Shown: positions 1 through 10,132, numbered from the stretch's first letter. The stretch is 64,000 nucleotides of DNA from Aliivibrio finisterrensis (GCF_008933155.1 NZ_WBVP01000004.1:186001-250000), one strand, 5' to 3'. Notes: generated from the sequence alone by a model not told the origin. Numbers and translations are program-made.

Positions 1-1545
1 CTTGGATTATGTTTAGGCGATCGCGCTGAAGCGTCAATGGTTCGTCAAGGAGAAGAAAAGGCAGAGATCACCGTCCTTTTCACATTAGAGAACAATCTTA
101 ACGCTAAGCGATGGTTAGAAGATAATGAACTCTATGACGGTAATGAATGTATTTTACGCCGAGTCATCACCAAAGAAGGCCGCTCTCGTGGCTTTATCAA
201 TGGTAGCCCTGTTCCTGCTGCACAGTTAAAAACATTGGGCCATTTATTGATCAACATTCATGGTCAACACGCCCATCACGAACTGATGAAACCTGAATAC
301 CAATTAAATATGCTGGATCAGTATGCAGGTCACGTCTCTCTATTAAACAAAACGCGCAGCCGTTATCAAGCATGGCGTCAAGCTGACAACGCATTAAAGC
401 AAATGATCAAGCACAGTCAGCAAAACGAAGCGCAAAAACAACTGATCGAATACCAAATCAAAGAGCTAAACGAACTGGCATTAGGCGAAGAAGAATTCGT
501 CCAGCTAGAAGAAGATCATACAAGACTCTCTAACTCTGGCGAATTGGTTGACTGCTGTCAGCAAGCAGTTTCAGTTCTATACGAAAGCGATGAAGTTAAT
601 GCGCTTCAGTTACTGCAATATGCAAATAATCATATCCAACAATTAGGGCAACTTGATCCTAAACTTGCCCCATTATCAGATATGCTTAATGAGGCAATGA
701 TCCAAGTTGAAGAAGCCAACCATGAGATCAAAAACTATTTAGATAATATTGATGTTGATCCCGAGCAAATCGCTTTTGTAGAAGAGCGTTTTAGCCGAGT
801 AATGTCTATGGCTAAAAAACACCACGTACTTGCTGAAGAATTATATGAGCACCATCAACAGCTTTTGGCTGAATATGATCGCCTTGATTGCTCTGATGAG
901 AAACGTGAGCAACGCGAACAAGAAGTAGCAGAACTAAAGCAACACTTCTTAGAAGCCGCGCATAAACTAACAAAAAGCCGTCAGCGTTATGCTAAAGAAT
1001 TGAATAATAAAATTACAGAAAGTATGCAAACATTAAGCATGGAAAAAGCAGTATTTGATATTCAACTTGAAAGTGATGCAGTAAGTAAAATCTCACCACT
1101 TGGGATTGATACCTTATGCTTTAAAGTTTCAACCAACCCAGGACAGCCATTACACCCTATTGCCAAAGTAGCCTCTGGTGGTGAGTTATCACGTATTTCA
1201 TTAGCTATTCAAGTGATCACAGCTCAAAAAGTGGATACTCCAAGTCTTATTTTCGATGAAGTTGATGTGGGGATTAGTGGGCCAACCGCGGCAGTTGTAG
1301 GCAAAATGTTACGCACTCTAGGCGAATCAACACAAGTATTATGTGTTACCCATTTACCTCAAGTTGCAGGTTGTGGTCACAATCAACTGTTTGTTGCTAA
1401 GCACACCAACTCAGGTAAAACGGAAACTCAAATGCGAGCATTAAGCACAGAAGAGCGTATTGAAGAATTAGCTCGCTTACTAGGTGGTACACAAATTACA
1501 GACCATACTCTTGCGAATGCAAAGGAGCTATTAAGCGCCGCTTAG
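1..1545 (+). CDS. recN: DNA repair protein RecN (5' end outside window)
   Basis: RecN is an SMC-like ATPase that acts in recombinational repair of double-strand breaks. The frame is open from base 1, and the residues before the first ATG ([13 protein letters not shown]-type sequence) match the RecN N-terminal part, so the true start lies upstream and about 40 residues are missing. A long central coiled coil (about codons 100-330) is followed by the ABC signature SGGELSR near codon 393 and the Walker B segment [12 protein letters not shown] near codon 420, then a THLPQVA switch region. Length and motifs fit an intact C-terminal part. In Vibrio and E. coli recN is followed by bamE, as here. Confidence 0.97.
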   Translation, partial: LGLCLGDRAEASMVRQGEEKAEITVLFTLENNLNAKRWLEDNELYDGNECILRRVITKEGRSRGFINGSPVPAAQLKTLGHLLINIHGQHAHHELMKPEYQLNMLDQYAGHVSLLNKTRSRYQAWRQADNALKQMIKHSQQNEAQKQLIEYQIKELNELALGEEEFVQLEEDHTRLSNSGELVDCCQQAVSVLYESDEVNALQLLQYANNHIQQLGQLDPKLAPLSDMLNEAMIQVEEANHEIKNYLDNIDVDPEQIAFVEERFSRVMSMAKKHHVLAEELYEHHQQLLAEYDRLDCSDEKREQREQEVAELKQHFLEAAHKLTKSRQRYAKELNNKITESMQTLSMEKAVFDIQLESDAVSKISPLGIDTLCFKVSTNPGQPLHPIAKVASGGELSRISLAIQVITAQKVDTPSLIFDEVDVGISGPTAAVVGKMLRTLGESTQVLCVTHLPQVAGCGHNQLFVAKHTNSGKTETQMRALSTEERIEELARLLGGTQITDHTLANAKELLSAA

Positions 1546-1577
1546 TGTACTTTGTATAAACAGCCTCATTTGCTAAG

Positions 1578-1617
1578 CACGCCAATACTAGTCGTTAATA
1601 TTGGCGTGTTTCTTTTC
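1578..1617 (+). terminator. Rho-independent terminator of recN
   Basis: An inverted repeat with CACGCCAATA and TATTGGCGTG arms is followed by a T-rich run, 33 bases after the recN stop codon. Confidence 0.75.
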
Positions 1618-1751
1618 AATACCCTCAATAGAATGCAACTTGATTCAAAAATTAGAGTCAAACACCCCCAGAACAGGCTTAATCTTTTTACTTATTAGTC
1701 TAGCTTGTTTATCATCTATTTAATTATTTTAAAGGCTAAGCTGTACGAACT

Positions 1752-2108
1752 ATGCAATTTAAAAAATGGATCATTGCTCTACCCCTTGTTGTTGGGCTTC
1801 TAAGCGGTTGCTCGCTATTAGAAAAATTGGTGTATCGAATCGATATTGCCCAAGGTAATTACGTCGAGCAGGAAGCCGTCGACAAACTGCGATTTGGAAT
1901 GACTAAGCAACAAGTGCAGTTTGTTATGGGTACACCAATGCTTGTTGAGTCAGGTTATCCAAATACTTGGTACTACATTTACCTATTTACCCATGGTCAT
2001 GAAAAATCGGTACAAAAAAATCTTATTGTTCACTTTGATGATAATGGAAATTTAACCAGTATCGACGGTGTATTTCCTATGAGCGATAGCTTCTTCGAGA
2101 AAATCTAA
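1752..2108 (+). CDS. bamE: Outer membrane assembly lipoprotein BamE (SmpA)
   Basis: BamE is a small lipoprotein of the Bam complex, which folds beta-barrel proteins into the outer membrane. The 118-residue product starts with a lipoprotein signal ending in LLSGC, making Cys20 the lipidation site. The body carries the SmpA/OmlA-fold signature [17 protein letters not shown] around residues 47-63. It follows recN with its own intergenic region and ends before a terminator. Family identity is clear from length, lipobox and the GMTKxQV motif. Confidence 0.95.
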   Translation: MQFKKWIIALPLVVGLLSGCSLLEKLVYRIDIAQGNYVEQEAVDKLRFGMTKQQVQFVMGTPMLVESGYPNTWYYIYLFTHGHEKSVQKNLIVHFDDNGNLTSIDGVFPMSDSFFEKI

Positions 2109-2132
2109 TTTTCTATAAGACGTTAAAAACAC

Positions 2133-2168
2133 AAAAACCGGACATCGTTTAACGACCTCCGGTTTTTT
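2133..2168 (+). terminator. Terminator of bamE
   Basis: AAAAACCGG and CCGGTTTTTT arms frame a short loop, 24 bases after the bamE stop. The A-run on the other side could let it act in both directions between the converging bamE and ratB. Confidence 0.8.
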
Positions 2169-2186
2169 ATTATCTACAATTAAATA

Positions 2187-2280
2187 ATACCATTCTGGAT
2201 AAGTAGTTGTTCAGATAATTGCGTAGTAAAAATCGATTTTAACAGGCAAGAATGATCAAATACTTGTGTAGATTGGTATA
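2187..2280. repeat. Short copy of dispersed intergenic repeat (copy 1 of 3)
   Basis: This 94-base copy begins ATACCATTCTGGATAAG and ends GTAGATTGGTATA, with short inverted ends (ATACCA/TGGTAT). It matches the longer copies at 29668-29847 and 56534-56695 at both ends but lacks the middle, as if deleted between the two internal AATCGATT stretches. It lies between the converging genes bamE and ratB and ends six bases from the ratB stop codon. Confidence 0.8.
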
Positions 2281-2286
2281 AATAAA

Positions 2287-2598
2287 CTATTTTTTTGTCG
2301 CTACTTTCTTTGCTTGTTCCGCTCTTTTTCGACGAATTTCTTTTGGATCAGCCAATAATGGACGGTAAATTTCAATGCGATCTTTATCTCTAATCGTTGC
2401 GTCTAATTTTACGTTACGACTAAAGACACCGACTTTATTCACTTTTAAATCGATCTCCGGATAGCGCTCTAATACACCAGATTGCAAAATAATCTCTTCT
2501 ACGGTTTGTTCTGCTTTTACAGCAAGCTTAAATACCACTTGCTCCGTTGGCAGTGCGTAAACCACTTCAGCGTGAATCATCTCATTAATTACTGACAT
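2287..2598 (-). CDS. ratB: RatB / RnfH-family ubiquitin-fold protein
   Basis: This 103-residue protein belongs to the UPF0125 (RnfH/RatB) family, beta-grasp proteins encoded next to ratA. The conserved stretch VEVVYALPTEQ-like (residues 9-20) and DRIEIYRPLLADPKEIRRKRAE near residues 72-91 are typical. The C-terminus is lysine-rich. It overlaps the end of ratA by 14 bases, so the two are co-transcribed. The biochemical role of RatB is not firmly established; a toxin-antitoxin function for ratAB has been debated. Confidence 0.9.
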   Translation of the reverse strand: MSVINEMIHAEVVYALPTEQVVFKLAVKAEQTVEEIILQSGVLERYPEIDLKVNKVGVFSRNVKLDATIRDKDRIEIYRPLLADPKEIRRKRAEQAKKVATKK

Positions 2599-3022
2599 AA
2601 ACCTGCTTCGCTCTTTGAGTAAATGAATTCACCATATTATTCGTTAGCTCTTGAAATACCTTACCAAACGCCATTGCAACTAACGCATTTGAGAACTCAA
2701 AATCTAATTTCAATTCAACTTTACATGCCGTTTCATCTAACTCCATAAAGTGCCAACCGCCAGCCAATGACTTAAAAGGACCATCAACTAAGTTCATGCC
2801 GATCACTTCTGAGACAATCAAGGAATTCTTTGTCGTAAATGTTTTCTTTATCCCTGCTTTAGCTACATCAACAGAAGCCACCATCGCATGCTCTGATTGT
2901 TCTATGATTTTAGATCCTGAGCATCCTGGTAAAAATTGAGGGTATGACGCAACATCGTTGACTAAATCGTACATCTGCTTTGCGCTAAACGGCACTAATG
3001 CAGATCGGCTAACCTGTGGCAT
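2585..3022 (-). CDS. ratA: RatA, START/Coq10-fold protein
   Basis: RatA is a small START-fold protein related to the ubiquinone-binding Coq10 family; in E. coli it has been reported to block association of ribosomal subunits. The 145-residue product shows the family features: N-terminal VSRSALVPFSAKQMYDLVNDVASYPQFLPGC and a C-terminal helix with VNSFTQRAKQVY. It is divergent from smpB, which starts about 100 bases away, and translationally overlaps ratB. This gene order is conserved across gammaproteobacteria. Confidence 0.93.
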   Translation of the reverse strand: MPQVSRSALVPFSAKQMYDLVNDVASYPQFLPGCSGSKIIEQSEHAMVASVDVAKAGIKKTFTTKNSLIVSEVIGMNLVDGPFKSLAGGWHFMELDETACKVELKLDFEFSNALVAMAFGKVFQELTNNMVNSFTQRAKQVYVSN

Positions 3023-3108
3023 AAATTATCCTTTACATTATAGATGTAAGCATCATACCATCTTCATGTTAAGAGCCAAACTACTTCCCGAACTCTCAAC
3101 TAATAACG

Positions 3109-3114
3109 TATAAT
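3109..3114 (+). promoter_or_regulatory. Candidate -10 element of smpB
   Basis: A perfect TATAAT hexamer lies ten bases upstream of the smpB start at 3124. No good -35 box is visible 16-18 bases upstream. If used, transcription would start almost at the start codon, giving a nearly leaderless mRNA. Confidence 0.35.
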
Positions 3115-3123
3115 GTGGGCATT

Positions 3124-3609
3124 ATGGCAAAGAAAAAATCTAAAGATAAAGCGGGCAGTAATACCATTGCTATGAACAAGCAAGCTCGCCACGAATATTT
3201 CATTGATGATGAAATCGAAGCTGGAATCGAACTCCAAGGCTGGGAAGTTAAATCTCTTCGTTCTGGTAAAGTAAATATCGCGGAAAGTTACGTTTATGTT
3301 CGTGATGGTGAGATTTTTATTAGTGGTATGAACATTACCCCACTACAAGCGGCATCAACTCATGTTGTAGCGAATCCAACTCGTATTCGTAAATTGCTAA
3401 TGAGCCGCAAAGAAATCGACAACCTTATTGGCCGTGTAAACCGTGAAGGTATGACATTAGTAGCAACAACAATGTACTGGGTTCGCTCTTGGGCGAAAAT
3501 CAAAGTTGGCGTAGCTAAAGGTAAAAAACTGCACGATAAACGTACAGATTCAAAAGAAAAAGACTGGAATAGAGATAAAGCACGAATTATGAAGAGTAGT
3601 TTGCGTTAA
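3124..3609 (+). CDS. smpB: SsrA-binding protein SmpB
   Basis: SmpB binds tmRNA and brings it to stalled ribosomes for trans-translation. The 161-residue product has the oligonucleotide-binding fold with [28 protein letters not shown] near residues 22-48 and the conserved C-terminal tail [10 protein letters not shown] that enters the mRNA channel. I chose ATG 3124 rather than the in-frame ATG at 3115, because the protein then starts MAKKKSKDK like other SmpB proteins. The partner gene ssrA follows within 75 bases. Confidence 0.96.
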   Translation: MAKKKSKDKAGSNTIAMNKQARHEYFIDDEIEAGIELQGWEVKSLRSGKVNIAESYVYVRDGEIFISGMNITPLQAASTHVVANPTRIRKLLMSRKEIDNLIGRVNREGMTLVATTMYWVRSWAKIKVGVAKGKKLHDKRTDSKEKDWNRDKARIMKSSLR

Positions 3610-3680
3610 TTTCAACCAGTTAGACTGATACTAGCTAGACAGACGCTGTTTTTCTGTTAGTATCATCTGGTAACAACTTT

Positions 3681-4047
3681 GGGGCTGATTCAGGATTCGA
3701 CGGGAATTTTGAAACCCGAGGAGCATGTCGTGGGGCGGTTGGCCACGTAAAAAGCCGCAAAAAAATAGTCGCAAACGACGAAAACTACGCACTAGCAGCT
3801 TAATAACCTGCTTAGAGCTCTCCTGCCCTAGCTTCCGTTTGTAAGACGGGGAATAACAGGGGATCAAACCCAAACGAACTAGAATGGATTCTCCCATCTG
3901 AGAGATGAAGTTCGAATTATAATTCAGGTTAGCCATAAGATAGCGTGTCGGTTCGCAGTTTTACGGTGAAATTAAAGATCGACTAAACATGTAGCGCCAA
4001 CGGTGAACGGTTTTCGGACGGGGGTTCAAATCCCCCCAGCTCCACCA
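3681..4047 (+). ncRNA. ssrA: tmRNA (SsrA)
   Basis: tmRNA rescues stalled ribosomes and tags the nascent protein for proteolysis. The 5' end GGGGCTGATTCAGGATTCGA and the 3' end with a T-loop (GGTTCAAATCC) and CCAGCTCCACCA form the tRNA-like domain. The tag reading frame at 3771-3803 encodes ANDENYALAA followed by TAA, preceded by the alanine that comes from the tRNA part. The central part holds the pseudoknot region. It follows smpB. tmRNA 3' ends are common integration sites, but no integrase or second attachment copy follows here. Confidence 0.97.
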
Positions 4048-4056
4048 AACGTTTGG

Positions 4057-4089
4057 AAAAGCCCAACTTCGAAAGAGGTTGGGCTTTTT
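4057..4089 (+). terminator. Terminator of ssrA
   Basis: AAAAGCCCAACTTC and GAGGTTGGGCTTTTTT form a strong hairpin with a T-run ten bases after the CCA end. From there to the BetI operator I see only AT-rich DNA without a gene. Confidence 0.88.
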
Positions 4090-4334
4090 TGTGTCTGTAA
4101 GTACCGTAATTACCTTGCCATATTAATCACTTTTAATCGCTCACCTCTAATATTTAGGTTAAATTCCCATCAAAAAACCATAACAACACAAATATTTACA
4201 GGTCTAACATTTAGCCACAACTTAACAGTAACTATTTGTTTTAAATAAAATTAAAACTGCCCATAACAAAAAAGATAAGTTAGAATCAAAATAATAATTT
4301 GAACTCTAACTATTTTTCTGTCATTTTATAATTA

Positions 4335-4348
4335 ATTGAACGTTCAAT
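4335..4348. promoter_or_regulatory. Likely BetI operator
   Basis: A perfect 14-base palindrome ATTGAACGTTCAAT lies 22 bases upstream of the betI start codon. TetR-family BetI repressors bind such a TTGAAC/GTTCAA palindrome upstream of bet genes and are released by choline. The role here is inferred from position and symmetry. Confidence 0.75.
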
Positions 4349-4369
4349 AAAAAATAAAAGGACCGAAAG

Positions 4370-4981
4370 ATGCCCAAGGTTGGGATGCCTGACATTAGAA
4401 AACCACAGCTTGTAAAAGCGACAATGAAAGTCATTGATCGTGTTGGTTTACACGCCGCCAGTATTGCTTTAATTAGTAAAGAAGCAGGGGTATCAACAGG
4501 GATCATAAATCACTATTTTGGTGGTAAGCACGGTCTACTTGAAGAAACCATGCGTGAGATCCTTCGCCAACTCTCCAGTACCGTTACATCTCAATTAAAA
4601 TCCTTACCTGTTGACGCTCATCAACTACGCATCAATGCCATTATCAATGGTAATTTTGAAGGCTACCAAGCAGAAAACGAAGTCGCTAAAACTTGGTTAG
4701 CATTCTGGTCTTACTCGATGCATGACGAACAACTAAAGCGTCTACAGCGTGTAAATGAAAGGCGTTTACTGTCCCACCTACGAATTGAACTAAAAGCCAT
4801 GTTGAATAACCAACAAGCAGAACTCGTTGCTCACGGGATCGCATCATTAATTGATGGTGTTTGGTTAAGAGGTACATTAAACCCAGAAGGCATTAACGCT
4901 GACAAAGCACGTGCCATCATCAATGACTACCTTGAAAAGCAACTTTACTTTTATTCAAGTCAGCCAATAAATCACTCATAA
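4370..4981 (+). CDS. betI: Choline-responsive TetR-family repressor BetI
   Basis: BetI represses choline oxidation genes until choline is present. The 203-residue protein has the N-terminal helix-turn-helix (about residues 26-52, [23 protein letters not shown]) and the family-specific [22 protein letters not shown] segment near residue 105. The start [14 protein letters not shown] is the usual BetI start, preceded by an AAAGGA ribosome-binding site. It is the first gene of betI-betB-betA-choX-choW-choV, with the palindromic operator just upstream. In other vibrios this operon is also controlled by the LuxR-type quorum-sensing master regulator. Confidence 0.95.
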   Translation: MPKVGMPDIRKPQLVKATMKVIDRVGLHAASIALISKEAGVSTGIINHYFGGKHGLLEETMREILRQLSSTVTSQLKSLPVDAHQLRINAIINGNFEGYQAENEVAKTWLAFWSYSMHDEQLKRLQRVNERRLLSHLRIELKAMLNNQQAELVAHGIASLIDGVWLRGTLNPEGINADKARAIINDYLEKQLYFYSSQPINHS

Positions 4982-5004
4982 TAATTATTAAGTCAGATAT
5001 TCAA

Positions 5005-6465
5005 ATGGAAATTAACTCATTATATGTCGATGGAAAGTCGATTCCAGCTACGTCTGGAGAAACCTTCACTAGCATTAATCCTGCTAATGGCGAACCAATT
5101 GCACAGGTAGGTCAAGCCTCTCAAGCCGATTTTGAGCTTGCTATTGAATCAGCAAAACGTGGTTTCACGGTATGGTCTGCCATGACCGCCATTGAACGCA
5201 GCCGTATTCTTCTCAATGCAGTAAAAATACTTAGAGAACGAAACAATGACCTTGCCGAGCTTGAGGTTATGGATACCGGAAAACCGCTTCAAGAGGCATT
5301 AGAAGTTGATGTTGCCTCTGGTGCCGATGTCATTGAATACTTCGCAGGATTAGTTCCTGCAATGCAAGGTGACCAACAACCACTGGGTGAAAGCCAATTT
5401 TTTTACACTCGTCGTGAACCACTTGGTATTTGTGCAGGTATCGGTGCCTGGAACTACCCTATCCAGATCGCTATGTGGAAATCAGCACCTGCATTGGCAG
5501 CGGGTAATGCAATGATCTTCAAACCATCAGAAGAAACGCCATTAACAGCATTGAAACTGGCCGAAATATTTACCGAAGCGGGATTACCAGATGGCGTGTT
5601 CAACGTCGTTCAAGGTGATTATCGTGTCGGTCAAATGCTGACTGCACACCCTAATATCGCAAAAGTGTCTTTCACCGGTGAAACAGGAACAGGCAAAGCA
5701 GTCATGGCTGACAGTGCAAAGACGCTAAAATCTGTCACGATGGAGCTCGGAGGGAAGTCCCCAATGATCGTTTTTGATGACGCAAAATTGGATGATGCCG
5801 TATCCGCAGCGATGGTGGCCAACTTCTATACTCAAGGTGAAGTTTGTACTAATGGTACTCGTGTTTTTGTTCATGAAAACCTTTATGACGAGTTCATTAA
5901 CCAACTTAAAGTTCGCACTGAAAAACTGATTGTCGGTGACCCAATGAACCTCGAAACCCAAGTCGGAGCTCTAATTTCAAAAGCACATTTAGCGAAAGTG
6001 CTAGAAGCGATTGAACAAGCCAAACAGTCAGGCGCAACCCTGCTTACTGGTGGCTATCAAGTGATTGATAAAGGGTTAGAAAACGGTAACTTTGTGGTTC
6101 CTACTGTCTTTGTAAATTGCGAAGATGATATGCCACACGTTCAACAAGAAATCTTTGGCCCTGTTATGTCAGTCCTGAAATTCACTGACGAAGACGAGGT
6201 TATTCGCCGCGCAAACGACACTAAGTATGGGCTCGCTGCCGGTATTTTCACTCAAAACTTATCTAAAGCTCACCGAGTTATTCATCAAATGCAAGCAGGT
6301 ATTTGTTGGGTAAATACATGGGGAGACTCTCCTGCAGAGATGCCAGTAGGCGGTTATAAACACTCGGGGGTTGGACGTGAAAACGGCCCTGAAACGCTAC
6401 TGCATTACACGCAAACCAAAAGTATATTAATAGAGCTTGGTGATTTCGCTAGCCCTTACGCTTAA
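5005..6465 (+). CDS. betB: Betaine aldehyde dehydrogenase
   Basis: BetB oxidises betaine aldehyde to glycine betaine with NAD(P)+ in the cytoplasm, giving an osmoprotectant. The 486-residue product is a full-length aldehyde dehydrogenase: [24 protein letters not shown] carries the catalytic Asn, [10 protein letters not shown] the general-base Glu (about residue 249), and [13 protein letters not shown] the nucleophilic Cys (about residue 283). The C-terminal [20 protein letters not shown] is typical of BetB. It lies 23 bases after betI and precedes betA. Confidence 0.96.
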   Translation: MEINSLYVDGKSIPATSGETFTSINPANGEPIAQVGQASQADFELAIESAKRGFTVWSAMTAIERSRILLNAVKILRERNNDLAELEVMDTGKPLQEALEVDVASGADVIEYFAGLVPAMQGDQQPLGESQFFYTRREPLGICAGIGAWNYPIQIAMWKSAPALAAGNAMIFKPSEETPLTALKLAEIFTEAGLPDGVFNVVQGDYRVGQMLTAHPNIAKVSFTGETGTGKAVMADSAKTLKSVTMELGGKSPMIVFDDAKLDDAVSAAMVANFYTQGEVCTNGTRVFVHENLYDEFINQLKVRTEKLIVGDPMNLETQVGALISKAHLAKVLEAIEQAKQSGATLLTGGYQVIDKGLENGNFVVPTVFVNCEDDMPHVQQEIFGPVMSVLKFTDEDEVIRRANDTKYGLAAGIFTQNLSKAHRVIHQMQAGICWVNTWGDSPAEMPVGGYKHSGVGRENGPETLLHYTQTKSILIELGDFASPYA

Positions 6466-6524
6466 TTTACCCTTCCAATAAAAACGTCTAACCCTATGCG
6501 CTAGACGTCACGGAGAATACCAAC

Positions 6525-8225
6525 ATGGAACAACGCTACGATTATATTATCGTCGGCGCGGGTTCGGCCGGCTGTGTGTTAGCAGATAGACTAACCGAAA
6601 GCGGTCAACACAGCGTTTTATTATTAGAAGCAGGCGGGACGGATAAAAGTATTTTTATCCAAATGCCTACAGCTCTTTCTTATCCTATGAATTCTGAAAA
6701 GTACGCATGGCAGTTCGAGACTCAACAAGAATCAGGACTCGATGGACGCCAACTACACTGCCCTCGCGGCAAAGTTCTTGGTGGAAGCTCATCGATCAAC
6801 GGCATGGTTTATGTTCGTGGTCACGCGTGTGATTATGACGAATGGGAAGAAAATGGCGCGACAGGTTGGAACTATCAAACCTGCTTACCTTACTTCCGTA
6901 AAGCAGAAACATGGAGTAAAGGCGCAGATCAATATCGCGGAGGCGAAGGCCCTTTAGGTACGTGTAATGGCAATGACATGACACTTAATCCTCTATATCA
7001 AGCCTTCATCAATGCTGGTAAAGACGCGGGATATCCAGAAACATCAGACTACAACGGCTATCAACAAGAAGGTTTTGGTCCAATGCACATGACGGTAGAT
7101 AAAGGCGTTAGAGCATCTACCTCAAACGCATATCTTCGTCGTGCTTTAAAGCGTCCTAACTTAACGCTAATGAAAGGAATTATCGCAAGAAAAATCCGAC
7201 TTGAAGACAAGAAAGCCGTTGGTATTGAGTTTGAAAAATCAGGAAAAATCATCAATGTGCATGCGAATAAAGAAGTCATTTCAAGTGCAGGTTCAATTGG
7301 CTCAGTTCAATTACTTCAACTGTCAGGCATAGGTCCAAAAGCCGTCTTAGAAAACGCAGGCGTAGAGGTAAAACATCAACTCTCTGGTGTTGGTGAAAAC
7401 CTGCAAGATCACCTTGAAATTTACTTCCAATACCACTGTAAAGAACCCATTACTCTTAACAGTAAACTGGGCTTGGTAAGTAAAGGCTTAATAGGCACAG
7501 AATGGATACTAACTCGCAAAGGGTTAGGCGCAACAAACCACTTTGAATCGTGTGCTTTTATTCGCTCTCGTAAAGGTTTGAAATGGCCAAACCTTCAATA
7601 TCATTTCTTACCTGCAGCGATGCGTTATGACGGACAAGCCGCGTTTGATGGTCATGGATTTCAAGTTCATGTTGGTCCAAATAAACCAGAAAGCCGCGGA
7701 ACAGTATCAATAACCTCAGCGGATCCTCACGCAAAACCAAAGATCGTTTTTAACTACATTTCGACTGAACGAGATCGCCAAGATTGGCGCGATTGTATCC
7801 GCCTTACTCGTGAAATTTTATCCCAACCATCAATGGATTCATTCCGAGGTGGTGAAATACAACCGGGTATCGAAATCACGTCTGATGAGGCGATTGATGA
7901 ATGGGTTAAACAAAATGTAGAAAGTGCTTACCACCCTTCTTGTAGTTGCAAAATGGGTAAAGAAGAGGACCCAATGGCCGTACTTGACGAAGAGTGCCGT
8001 GTGCGTGGGATTGAAAATTTACGCGTGGTCGATTCTTCTGTGTTCCCAACGATTCCAAACGGAAACTTAAATGCTCCCACCATAATGGTTGCAGAACGTG
8101 CCGCCGATTTCATTCTTGGCAATCCTATGCTCACAGGGGAGCGCGCCCCCGTTTGGATAGCACCAGAATGGGAAGAGAAACAACGAATAAACACACCAAT
8201 AAGAGAAGCAAACACGCTTTCTTAA
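6525..8225 (+). CDS. betA: Choline dehydrogenase
   Basis: BetA is a membrane-associated FAD enzyme of the GMC oxidoreductase family that oxidises choline to betaine aldehyde. The 566-residue protein starts with the dinucleotide-binding motif [19 protein letters not shown] and has the GMC signature [20 protein letters not shown] (about residues 79-98). The C-terminal [10 protein letters not shown] holds the active-site His and [27 protein letters not shown] the second GMC motif. A GGAG ribosome-binding site precedes the ATG. It is the third gene of the operon. Confidence 0.96.
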   Translation: MEQRYDYIIVGAGSAGCVLADRLTESGQHSVLLLEAGGTDKSIFIQMPTALSYPMNSEKYAWQFETQQESGLDGRQLHCPRGKVLGGSSSINGMVYVRGHACDYDEWEENGATGWNYQTCLPYFRKAETWSKGADQYRGGEGPLGTCNGNDMTLNPLYQAFINAGKDAGYPETSDYNGYQQEGFGPMHMTVDKGVRASTSNAYLRRALKRPNLTLMKGIIARKIRLEDKKAVGIEFEKSGKIINVHANKEVISSAGSIGSVQLLQLSGIGPKAVLENAGVEVKHQLSGVGENLQDHLEIYFQYHCKEPITLNSKLGLVSKGLIGTEWILTRKGLGATNHFESCAFIRSRKGLKWPNLQYHFLPAAMRYDGQAAFDGHGFQVHVGPNKPESRGTVSITSADPHAKPKIVFNYISTERDRQDWRDCIRLTREILSQPSMDSFRGGEIQPGIEITSDEAIDEWVKQNVESAYHPSCSCKMGKEEDPMAVLDEECRVRGIENLRVVDSSVFPTIPNGNLNAPTIMVAERAADFILGNPMLTGERAPVWIAPEWEEKQRINTPIREANTLS

Positions 8226-8302
8226 ATAATAAGAAACACAAAAAATACAGTCAGCAGCGCCGTTATACCCAATGGCGAAAGGAATCATTACAAGGAATTA
8301 TT

Positions 8303-9244
8303 ATGTCACTTACAAAAAAGACACTTGCCACATTAGCGATCAGCTCATTCGCTTTTAACGTTTATGCCAATCAATGTGAAACCGTACGTTTTGCAGATGT
8401 CGGTTGGACAGACATCACCGCAACAACCGCAGTAACCTCTGAACTACTTAAAGGCATGGGCTATAAAACCAAAACCGATCTTCTTTCTGTTCCCGTCACT
8501 TACTCTTCAATGGCAAATGGCGACATTGATGTCTTCTTAGGTAACTGGATGCCGACCATGGAAGGGGATATCGCTAAATACCGTGAAGCTGGCACAGTAG
8601 AAACCGTTCGTGCCAATTTAGAAGGCGCTAAATACACACTTGCCGTACCAAAATATGTGTACGATGCAGGTGTTACAAGCTTTGCAGATTTAGCGAAAAA
8701 TGCCGACAAGTTCAAAGACCGTATCTACGGAATCGAACCGGGGAACGATGGTAACCGTATCATTCAATCAATGATTGACTCTGACGCGTTTGGTCTTAAA
8801 GAGTTTAGTGTTGTCGAATCAAGTGAAGCCGGTATGGTTTCTCAAGTATCACGTGCCGTTCGTCGCAGTCAATGGATAGTGTATTTAGGCTGGGCTCCAC
8901 ACCCAATGAACAGCAATGTAGAAATGGAATACTTATCGGGCGGTGATGACTACTTTGGTGCTAACTATGGCGGCGCAAGCGTGTATACCAATGTTCGCTC
9001 TAACTACCTTTCAGAATGTAAAAATGTTGGACAGTTATTACAAAATCTAGAGTTCAGTCTTGAGATGGAGAATGAATTGATGGAAAACATTCTAAATCAA
9101 AAAATGACGCCAGAGAAAGCGGCTCAACAGTGGTTAAACAAAAATCCACAACAAGTAAAAGCATGGCTTGAGAATGTGAGATCACTGCAAGGTGACGCCG
9201 CAAATAAATCAGTAACCGAATACCTAAAACAAGTTAAAGCTTAA
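8303..9244 (+). CDS. choX: Choline/betaine ABC transporter, periplasmic binding protein
   Basis: This is the substrate-binding subunit of a choline-family ABC importer (ChoX; often called ProX in Vibrio). The start at 8303 gives 313 residues with a signal peptide ending near VYA-NQC and an AAGGA site 7 bases upstream; the frame is open further upstream, but that part overlaps betA and has no protein-like features. The OpuAC-type fold is recognisable from VRFADVGWTDITATTAV and the aromatic substrate-box residues (GNWMPTM, YLGWAPHPM). It provides choline for BetA and BetB. Confidence 0.93.
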   Translation: MSLTKKTLATLAISSFAFNVYANQCETVRFADVGWTDITATTAVTSELLKGMGYKTKTDLLSVPVTYSSMANGDIDVFLGNWMPTMEGDIAKYREAGTVETVRANLEGAKYTLAVPKYVYDAGVTSFADLAKNADKFKDRIYGIEPGNDGNRIIQSMIDSDAFGLKEFSVVESSEAGMVSQVSRAVRRSQWIVYLGWAPHPMNSNVEMEYLSGGDDYFGANYGGASVYTNVRSNYLSECKNVGQLLQNLEFSLEMENELMENILNQKMTPEKAAQQWLNKNPQQVKAWLENVRSLQGDAANKSVTEYLKQVKA

Positions 9245-9252
9245 TCAATAAT

Positions 9253-9270
9253 GGTGGGTTTCGGCCCACC
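9253..9270 (+). promoter_or_regulatory. Intercistronic stem-loop between choX and choW
   Basis: GGTGGG and CCCACC arms around a TTTCGG loop sit nine bases after the choX stop, with no T-run. Such hairpins in binding-protein operons protect the 3' end of the first message, so more binding protein than permease is made. That role is inferred. Confidence 0.5.
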
Positions 9271-9289
9271 TGTCATTTAAGGAAATATT

Positions 9290-10132
9290 GTGAATTTTAT
9301 TACAGAGCACAAAATCCCTGTTGGGCAATGGATGGAAACAGGCGTTGACTGGTTAACTATCAATGCCGATGGTTTTTTTGATGCCATTTCATTTTTTCTA
9401 GAAACTATCATTCTCTTTTTAGTCGATGTATTTAAATGGATGCCTCCTGCGCTTCCTATTCTTATGACCGCTGCTATTGCGTGGTATTTACACAGAAAAC
9501 CGTCATTAGTGATTTTTGTCGTCGCTGCATTACTCACTATTCTAAACCTTGGCTATTGGCAAGAAATGCTGGAAACCTTTGTCCTTGTTTTTGCAGCGAC
9601 AACGATTTCCGTATTAATTGGCGTACCGATTGGAATAATGGCCGCACACCGACCTTGGCTTTATACCGTACTAAGACCAATCCTTGATTTAATGCAAACC
9701 GTACCTACTTTTGTTTACCTGATCCCAACTCTCGTTTTATTCGGTTTAGGCATTGTTCCAGGATTAATCTCAACCATTATTTTTGCCATTGCTGCTCCTA
9801 TTCGTCTTACGTACCTTGGTGTCACAAAAGTGCCGGGAGAGTTAATTGAAGCAGGCAAAGCGTTTGGTGCAAACCGCATGAAGTTATTACTCAAAGTAGA
9901 ATTACCAGCAGCACTACCAAGCATTATGGCCGGCATAACCCAATGCATTATGTTGTCGTTATCAATGGTGGTTATAGCCGCACTTGTTGGTGCTGATGGC
10001 TTAGGTAAACCCGTTGTTCGAGCGCTTAATACCGTGAATATCTCACAAGGGTTTGAAGCAGGATTAGCCATTGTTCTTGTGGCTATTATTCTTGATCGCT
10101 TATGTAAAGCACCAAACCAAAAGGAAGCATAA
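9290..10132 (+). CDS. choW: Choline ABC transporter permease
   Basis: ChoW is the inner-membrane permease of the choline/betaine importer. The start codon is GTG, with AAGGAA eight bases upstream. The 280-residue protein has about six to seven hydrophobic segments and the EAA loop GELIEAGKAFGANRMKLLLKVELPAALPSIMAG near residues 183-215 that contacts the ATPase. The MQTVPTFVYLIPTLVLFGLG segment is typical of ProW/ChoW. choV follows two bases later. Confidence 0.94.
   Translation: MNFITEHKIPVGQWMETGVDWLTINADGFFDAISFFLETIILFLVDVFKWMPPALPILMTAAIAWYLHRKPSLVIFVVAALLTILNLGYWQEMLETFVLVFAATTISVLIGVPIGIMAAHRPWLYTVLRPILDLMQTVPTFVYLIPTLVLFGLGIVPGLISTIIFAIAAPIRLTYLGVTKVPGELIEAGKAFGANRMKLLLKVELPAALPSIMAGITQCIMLSLSMVVIAALVGADGLGKPVVRALNTVNISQGFEAGLAIVLVAIILDRLCKAPNQKEA

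Noticed and set aside
2287-3022. ratAB as a toxin-antitoxin pair
   Set aside because: The pair is conserved beside smpB across gammaproteobacteria and RatA is a Coq10-type START protein; a plasmid-type toxin-antitoxin role is not supported by the sequence.
3631-3936. 101-codon frame antisense to the 5' half of tmRNA
   Set aside because: It runs through the structured tmRNA gene, has no ribosome-binding site and no known homology; it is a shadow of ssrA.
4003-4248. 81-codon frame starting in the 3' end of tmRNA
   Set aside because: It begins in the tRNA-like domain and runs through the terminator; it is not a gene.
3681-4369. tmRNA 3' end as the attachment site of an island
   Set aside because: No integrase gene or second copy of the 3' end follows; the bet operon begins directly.
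8153-8302. N-terminal extension of choX by 50 residues
   Set aside because: It overlaps betA, lacks a signal peptide and the good ribosome-binding site; the start at 8303 gives a proper signal peptide.
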